From Spirogloea muscicola (lineage: Eukaryota > Streptophyta > Zygnematophyceae > Spirogloeales > Spirogloeaceae): a DNA stretch of 61,870 nucleotides. The notes beneath the pieces are model-generated. The model searched no databases. It had not been told where the DNA came from and worked only from the letters and a program-made list of their open reading frames with translations. Position numbers and translations under genes: made by a program. The stretch covers positions 511,243 to 573,112 of the forward strand of contig WELB01000066.1 of the NCBI GenBank assembly GCA_009602725.1. The letters are read 5' to 3'. Shown here in pieces: positions 56,406-61,870 of the stretch. Position 1 is the first letter of the stretch. Each line of letters begins with the position of its first letter.

Positions 56406-59400
56406 ATGGCCTCCATGAGGCGCGGCCGTATGACGACGCCGCCGCTGCTGCTGCTGCTGCTCCTGGGGTCGCTTGCAGCTGCATTGGCGACTGACAAGGC
56501 GAGGCCCGCGCTGACTTAAACCCGCGCCCTCTTGTTGCTTGCATCGTGGGAGTGTGAGAAACCAGCTTGCTCCCCGTTCACTCTGTCGTTCACTCTGTCC
56601 TTCAAGCATTTAGGATGCGCAGATAGGATTTAGGATTTGCAGATTGGAATCGCAGATCCCACCGAACTGCAGATCGTGGGCTTGGCGTCTTCTTGGATGA
56701 CTGGCAGTGTGGACGCTTCGGTTTCACATTGACAGAAACCTGCTAAAGCAATGCATCACCCCCTTGCATCAGCTCGACTGACGCCATCCGTGAGGTTGTC
56801 GTGGCTGCAGGTCGTCTTCTACGAGTCCTTTGAGGAGCCAATCGAGGGGCGCTGGATCGTGTCGGAAAGCAGCGACTATCAAGGTAGGTAATGCTCGATG
56901 GACAGCACTGTGATTGTGCGCTGACTACCTCAAACTGGTGATCGCACAGAATGATCCGCATATAAGTTGAGATCCACAGACACATTAGTAGGTCCTTGCA
57001 ATAAGTGGGAGTGAGCTGGCAGCTGCCACACAGAAGTGCTTAGTATTCATGCCTTTCCGAGACTGCTGACTAGGATCAGTTGTTACTATTACTGACTGTG
57101 GACTCTGTCGGCTCTCGGTGCTTTTGTCAGGCGAGTGGAAGCGGGAGAAGAGTCTCGGTCACGATGACTATGGCCTCCTTGTACCCGAGAAGGCAAAGAA
57201 GTATGCCATAGCGGCTGTGCTTCCCGAGAAGGTAGACCCAAAGGTGGACACCGTCGTGCTGCAGTACGACCTGCGGCTTCAAGGCGGCCTCGAGTGCGGT
57301 GGCGCCTACCTCAAGTTCCTTATGGATCAGGCAAGACCTCACTCCACAGATTGTGATGCAAGTGGTCTCATGCTACTGGCGTATCTTGTATACATTGCCT
57401 CTTTCACCTAAGTGGTACTTTTGCTGTTACAGGAGGCAGGCTGGAACCCCAGCCAGTTCTCCAATGAGTCCCCGTACTCGATCATGTTTGGGCCCGACAA
57501 GTGCGGCGGCACAAACAAGGTGCACTTCATCTTCCGGCACAAGAACCCCAGGACTGGCAAGTACGTGGAGCATCACCTCAAGAACCCCCCCACGCCCGTC
57601 ACGGACAAGCTGTCGCACGTCTACACCGCCGTCCTCCACGCAAATAACACCCTGAAGGTGCACACAAGGCTCTTGTGTAGCTGATGTCGGGTCACTTGCA
57701 GAAATAGCTCTGACTTTTGGGAGCTGGCATTGGATGCACTTCTCCCATATGAAGGAGACTCAGCGATTGCCGTCACGGAGGAAGGATAAGTTGGTGAACT
57801 TTGGTGGAGAAAGTCAATTGCAGGAAGAGATGGACAAGTAGTCACACTTTACTTGCTGACAGTTTGTAAAGAGTCCTGGCGACTAATACATGCCTTTGAT
57901 TGTGCAAGGTGCATGCACCTTGGCATCATGTTAGTACCCATTATTGAGAAAGTAGAGGACTTTGCGGCGTCACAGAAGTCCTTGCACGGCTTGGAGTACC
58001 AGTAGCTCCTCTTTGGAATACCTCGACACTAATGAGAACGTTCTGCCCAGGCACAGTGCTTAGAGTGACCAATAAGCAGGTGTAGATAGATGACCATCGC
58101 CAGGGGGCATGATTCAGTCGCGCATATTTGATAGCTGTGGAGGATGCTCTTGTGAGGGACAGCCCGCTGAGATTGCTGTAACCAGCTACCGTCTGCTGAC
58201 AGGCCTTGAGTGCCACTTCTGCAGTTGATGATCGACGGTGTAGGAAAGAAGACCGTCAACATCTTGTCGGACCACTTCGACCCGCCAATCGTCCCGCCAA
58301 AGGAGATCAGCGATCCTGACGACAAGAAGCCAGCCGACTGGGATGACAAGGAAAGGATTCCAGACCCTGACGCAATGAAGCCTGATGACTGGGACGAGGA
58401 CGCGCCGAGGCAGGTGGAGGACACCGATGCCGTGAAGCCGGAGGGCTGGCTTGATGATGAGCCGCTGGAAGTACGCCTCTTGGACTCACTCAGTTTCCAA
58501 CCATGATCCTTGATACTGGCCGTCCTCCTGAAGGCAACACAGAGCTTTACTTTCTATAGCGCTCTGCAAAGAAAGGCACTCAGTCCACACGTCATGATCT
58601 GAGAGGCAAGAAATGTGCAGTTGGAAGTACATATTGCAATAGAATGTTAGGTGCAGAAAATCGATTGTTGGGCTGACAATTGTATACGGCCATCGCTGCA
58701 CAGATTGATGACCCCGAGGCCACCAAGCCGGATGACTGGGATGATGAGGAGGATGGCACATGGGAGCCTAACAAGATCACCAACCCGAAGTGCACCCAGG
58801 GCCCTGGTTGCGGAGAGTGGACACGTCCGACAAAGAAGAACCCTGCCTACAAGGTACCAAGCACTTGCTGTTGCACATGTAATGAAGCACAGAAGCGCGG
58901 CGTGCCTTCAATTTATCACTGGCTTGCACGTTGATAAATTTCATTTGCACTCTGCTCTAAGTTCGTCCAGTTGGGGCTGCACAGTATCACAAGGTTGCTG
59001 TCTTGTTGTCTCGGACATATTAAGTACTTAACTGGAGAATGAGTGCAGGGCAAGTGGTCAGCGCCGTTGGTCGAGAATCCAAATTACCAAGGGGTCTGGG
59101 CACCCAGGAAGATTGACAACCCCGAGTGGTTTGAGCTGGAGCGTCCTGACCTGGAGTCCATAGCAGCTGTGGGCATTGAAATCTGGACTATGAATGTGAG
59201 CAAATGGCAATATGCAACCTCTTTGTGATTTCCTAACTGTTGGTCTATCTTGATGCGCACCAAGTTTTGTAGCTGTGAGAGTCAGCCAATTTGGGCAGTG
59301 GAGTGCAACATGTGGTCGTGTACTGTGTCTACACTTAAATTTTGGTCATGTCTAAACTCTTACATAGAGCACTATTGTGTTTGGGCACGCAGGATGGGAT

Positions 59401-60628
59401 GCTGTTTGACAACATTTTGGTGACGCACGATGAGGATGTTGCAAATGAGTACGTGGAGACTGCATGGAGGCCCAAGTATGATGCTGAGAAGAAGCTCAAG
59501 GATGACGAGGAGGCCAAGGAGGCCAGCAAGAGCAAGACGCCAAGCGGCAATAACTGGGAGGTATGTTCCTCCTTGACATCGAGAAGATTCCAGAGTACTT
59601 GCTTTGCTGCTTAGAGGCTAAGAGTATCAGGTCTTGACGATCCGCAGATTAGCTGCTGCAAGGAGTTGATAGTTGTAACCTGTATTTAGGTCAGCATGCA
59701 AGCAGGTCAGGTGAGGTTGTTTAGCGGAGGAGAGGCTCCGTAACCTGCTTGACCTTTGAGTTGATCTGCAAATGCATTCTCTTCGTGCAGGCAAAAATGT
59801 TTGAGATTCTCCACAAGATTCCCAAGATCCCATTCTTGAAGCCGTTTGCAAAGAATCTGGAGGTGAGCTTTCATGTTGTGGCGCTTGCACTATCAGCATT
59901 TGGATGATTAAATCCTATAAAGTAAGGTGGGCGCAGGGGAGTGTAAGTGTCTCACTAGAGCAAACAATCAGGTCATGCCAGATAAAGCAGTCTCTTAAAA
60001 GGGAGAGGAATCCGGTTGCCATTCAAGACGTGAACATGGCCGCTGAGGCTTTGCTTTTGCTTCGTATTTTCTTGTAGGCGATAATTGAGCAAGGGGAGGA
60101 CTATCCACTGGCGACAGCCGCCGTCCTTGGTCTTATCTTCACCACTTTTGTGGTCCTTCTCTACAACCTCACGTCGCTGATTCCGCTCCTCCCAGTCAAG
60201 AAGGGTACAAAGGTGTGCAATATGCTTGACCTTCTTGGTTCCTTACCATAAGTGTCATGTTGGCATTGTTGTAATATGCTGTGCCCAACCTGGCCTTGCA
60301 AAATCTGTCATCTTGAGTCTATCATGATTATCTCAGGTTTCTCCTAAGCTATCATGGCTTAGCAGATTGAGAGCTTGCTGTATGATGCCAGAAAGTCACA
60401 CTGGAGCAAGCGAAGAAGGAAGATCTGTCCACATCAGATGACGTTGTTGAGGAGGAGGAGAAAGAATTGGAGCAACAAGTGGAAGACATTGCAGCAGCGG
60501 CAGAGGACGCTGCAGCAGAGAAGGATGCAGCAACAACCGATGGGGCTGCTGCTGTTACTGACGAGATTGTGATGGAGGAGGAGTCCGTTGGGATGGCCAC
60601 GCGGCGCAGGACGCGCCGGGATACGTAG
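56406..60628 (+). CDS. CNX: Calnexin
   Basis: Eleven exons: 56406-56498, 56811-56883, 57131-57330, 57433-57657, 58225-58470, 58704-58853, 59049-59195, 59393-59560, 59791-59862, 60078-60212, 60392-60628; 1746 bases, 581 residues, all phases consistent. Signal peptide ([17 protein letters not shown]), then the lectin domain: [51 protein letters not shown]. The P-domain carries repeats [41 protein letters not shown] and [16 protein letters not shown], then NPAYKGKW-type repeats. [11 protein letters not shown] and [14 protein letters not shown] close the lectin domain. TM at about 469-492 ([20 protein letters not shown]). The cytosolic tail is acidic and ends RRRTRRDT. It binds monoglucosylated N-glycans and retains unfolded glycoproteins in the ER. 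Introns 1 and 3 start with GC (AAG|GCGAGG and CAG|GCAAGA); the only GT in exon 1 is out of phase. Confidence 0.96.
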
Positions 60629-61580
60629 CAAGGTAGCAATAGCACTCAGGCTTGGAATGCAAGACCTGAGGTCCTGATATAGGTGTAAGCACACGACATC
60701 ATTGCAAGAGTTGCATGGTGCTCTGATCATGGTGGCAGCTTGCAAGCACAACAAAGCTGCCCAGCTGAAGAACAGTAACCTGACCGTCTTGAGGTCCTTT
60801 GGTGCGTGGAGAGTAAGTGCGCAGGCTTGCTCACCTACTAGTGCCAGCGGATGGGCAACGGAAAGCTCGTTGCCCATCCGCGGCAGCTTGGATGTGGAGG
60901 AAGTGTTGTGTCATACTGACGGTGTACGGTGTACAGCAATTCACTTGTGCATGCCTGCAAAGGGTGCTGTTGGTGCTGCAAGCACTGTCTAGCTGGTTCT
61001 CATTGACCAGATATGCAACATGACTGTTGAGCAAAAGGTATCCTGGGGACTTGGGGACTTATTTTTAGGTTGAGAGAAGCTCTGCAGGGACATACAGTCA
61101 TTCTGTCCCCGGACTCACTACTCCCCAAACTCAGCAGCATGTGGGTGAACCAGCAGAAACCAAATTGCTGTACCCTCTTTTTTGAAGCTATCTCCACCAC
61201 TTCGCCACTCTTAGCGGCCTGTCTGCTGGTGCTGCACACACGATCCTGTCCAGCTTTAAGGCTGCCATTGTCCCCTCTGGACGGGTTCTTCTGCTTAGAA
61301 GAGAATCAATCTTGCACCCGAAACATTGGCCAGGGTTGCCTCCCTTGGCTGAGATGAAGCAAAGAGCTGTGTGTGTGTGCTGTCCAGCCTCCATATTGCT
61401 GGCACAGTGAGGAAAGCGCTCCCCAGCTGCTACTTGTTCCTCTTAATTTCTTTCCACTCTTTCTGTCGCACCTCTCAACGGTGGCTATTAGCCACACCTT
61501 CACTGTTTTATATGGTGAACTAGCAACTTGAGCTGGGTAACCATCTGAATCAGCCTAGTGGGCCGTGGGAGCTCTCCCTG
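60629..61580. other. 3' flank of calnexin, no gene recognised
   Basis: Presumably includes the calnexin 3' UTR. Contains an inverted pair ggatgggcaacggaaagctc / gagctcgttgcccatccgc-like stretch (ggatgggcaacg at 60849-60860 and cgttgcccatcc at 60869-60880) that can form a 12-bp hairpin around the 8-base loop gaaagctc. No retro-modules until 61585. Confidence 0.5.
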
Positions 61581-61584
61581 TGAA

Positions 61585-61870
61585 AGAAGAAAGTGCTCGC
61601 CCATTGAGAATAGGGGCTGGAACAACCAGCCCGAAAAGGAATGAACAGAGTACGAGAAGGAAAATGCGTGTATATTAAGAGATGGGGAGGCCATGTGTGG
61701 CCAAGTACAAAGGCAAGCACATTGGACAAATGTACGTCACCTGCTGCTAAGCTGACCCGCTCAGTAACCACGAGTCAGCACATAGAGGTCGCTAGCTGAC
61801 GCTCGAATACCGGACGGCAATTGACTAGCTCTTGTGCCAGCAGCTAAGGCTCGACCAGCTTTCTGATGCA
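61585..61870 (-). mobile_element. Hairpin module joined to a truncated retrotransposon end
   Basis: 61588-61660 is a CTCAATGGGCGAGC hairpin module, directly followed (61663-61870, window end) by a copy nearly identical to 957-1170. The ORF2 tail frame continues beyond the window. Near-identity to the copy 60 kb away suggests recent insertion. Confidence 0.8.

Overview
The window reads as nuclear DNA of a photosynthetic eukaryote, most likely a streptophyte green alga; I cannot name the species. Reasons: spliceosomal GT-AG introns in every gene; two genes with the plant-type LOB zinc finger (C-x2-C-x6-C-x3-C); TTTAGGG-type (CCCTAAA) telomere-like motifs; plant-like calnexin, PDI-C and CSN7 orthologues; and a plastid psbA fragment. 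There is no operon structure. Exons were assembled by eye: every listed junction was checked for reading phase, and six gene models close into whole codons.

Layout. 0-8.9 kb: remnant of an LBD (LOB-domain) gene, three nested or abutting TIR transposons (one a broken PIF/Harbinger-like transposase) and intact LBD gene 1, followed by a duplicated copy of its last exon. 9-14 kb: duplications, one arm of a large inverted repeat and a dead non-LTR retrotransposon. 14.6-15.7 kb: LBD gene 2. 16-22.5 kb: duplicated flanks, retroelement debris and the other inverted-repeat arm. 23.1-25.1 kb (minus): COP9 signalosome subunit CSN7, 8 exons. 25-31 kb: retroelement debris and a psbA shred beside a telomere-like motif. 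31.3-33.8 kb: RING-H2 protein with a Tudor-like N-terminus, 4 exons. 34-42 kb: mostly repeats. 42.2-45.1 kb (minus): membrane-anchored PLP-dependent cysteine synthase-like enzyme. 45.2-50 kb: retroelement tails. 50.1-55.1 kb: PDI-C, 14 exons. 56.4-60.6 kb: calnexin, 11 exons. The window ends in the same retroelement tail that occurs near its start.

The host genes sit as islands in repeats. PDI-C and calnexin are consecutive, co-oriented and both serve protein folding in the endoplasmic reticulum. The two LBD genes and the remnant are products of tandem segmental duplication.

The repeats are dominated by 5'-truncated ends of non-LTR elements: a conserved ORF2 C-terminal tail, then a small set of interchangeable 3' modules. 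The commonest module is a short hairpin with the core GGGCTGG...CAGCC, present dozens of times on both strands. This modular 3'-end system is the most unusual feature of the window.
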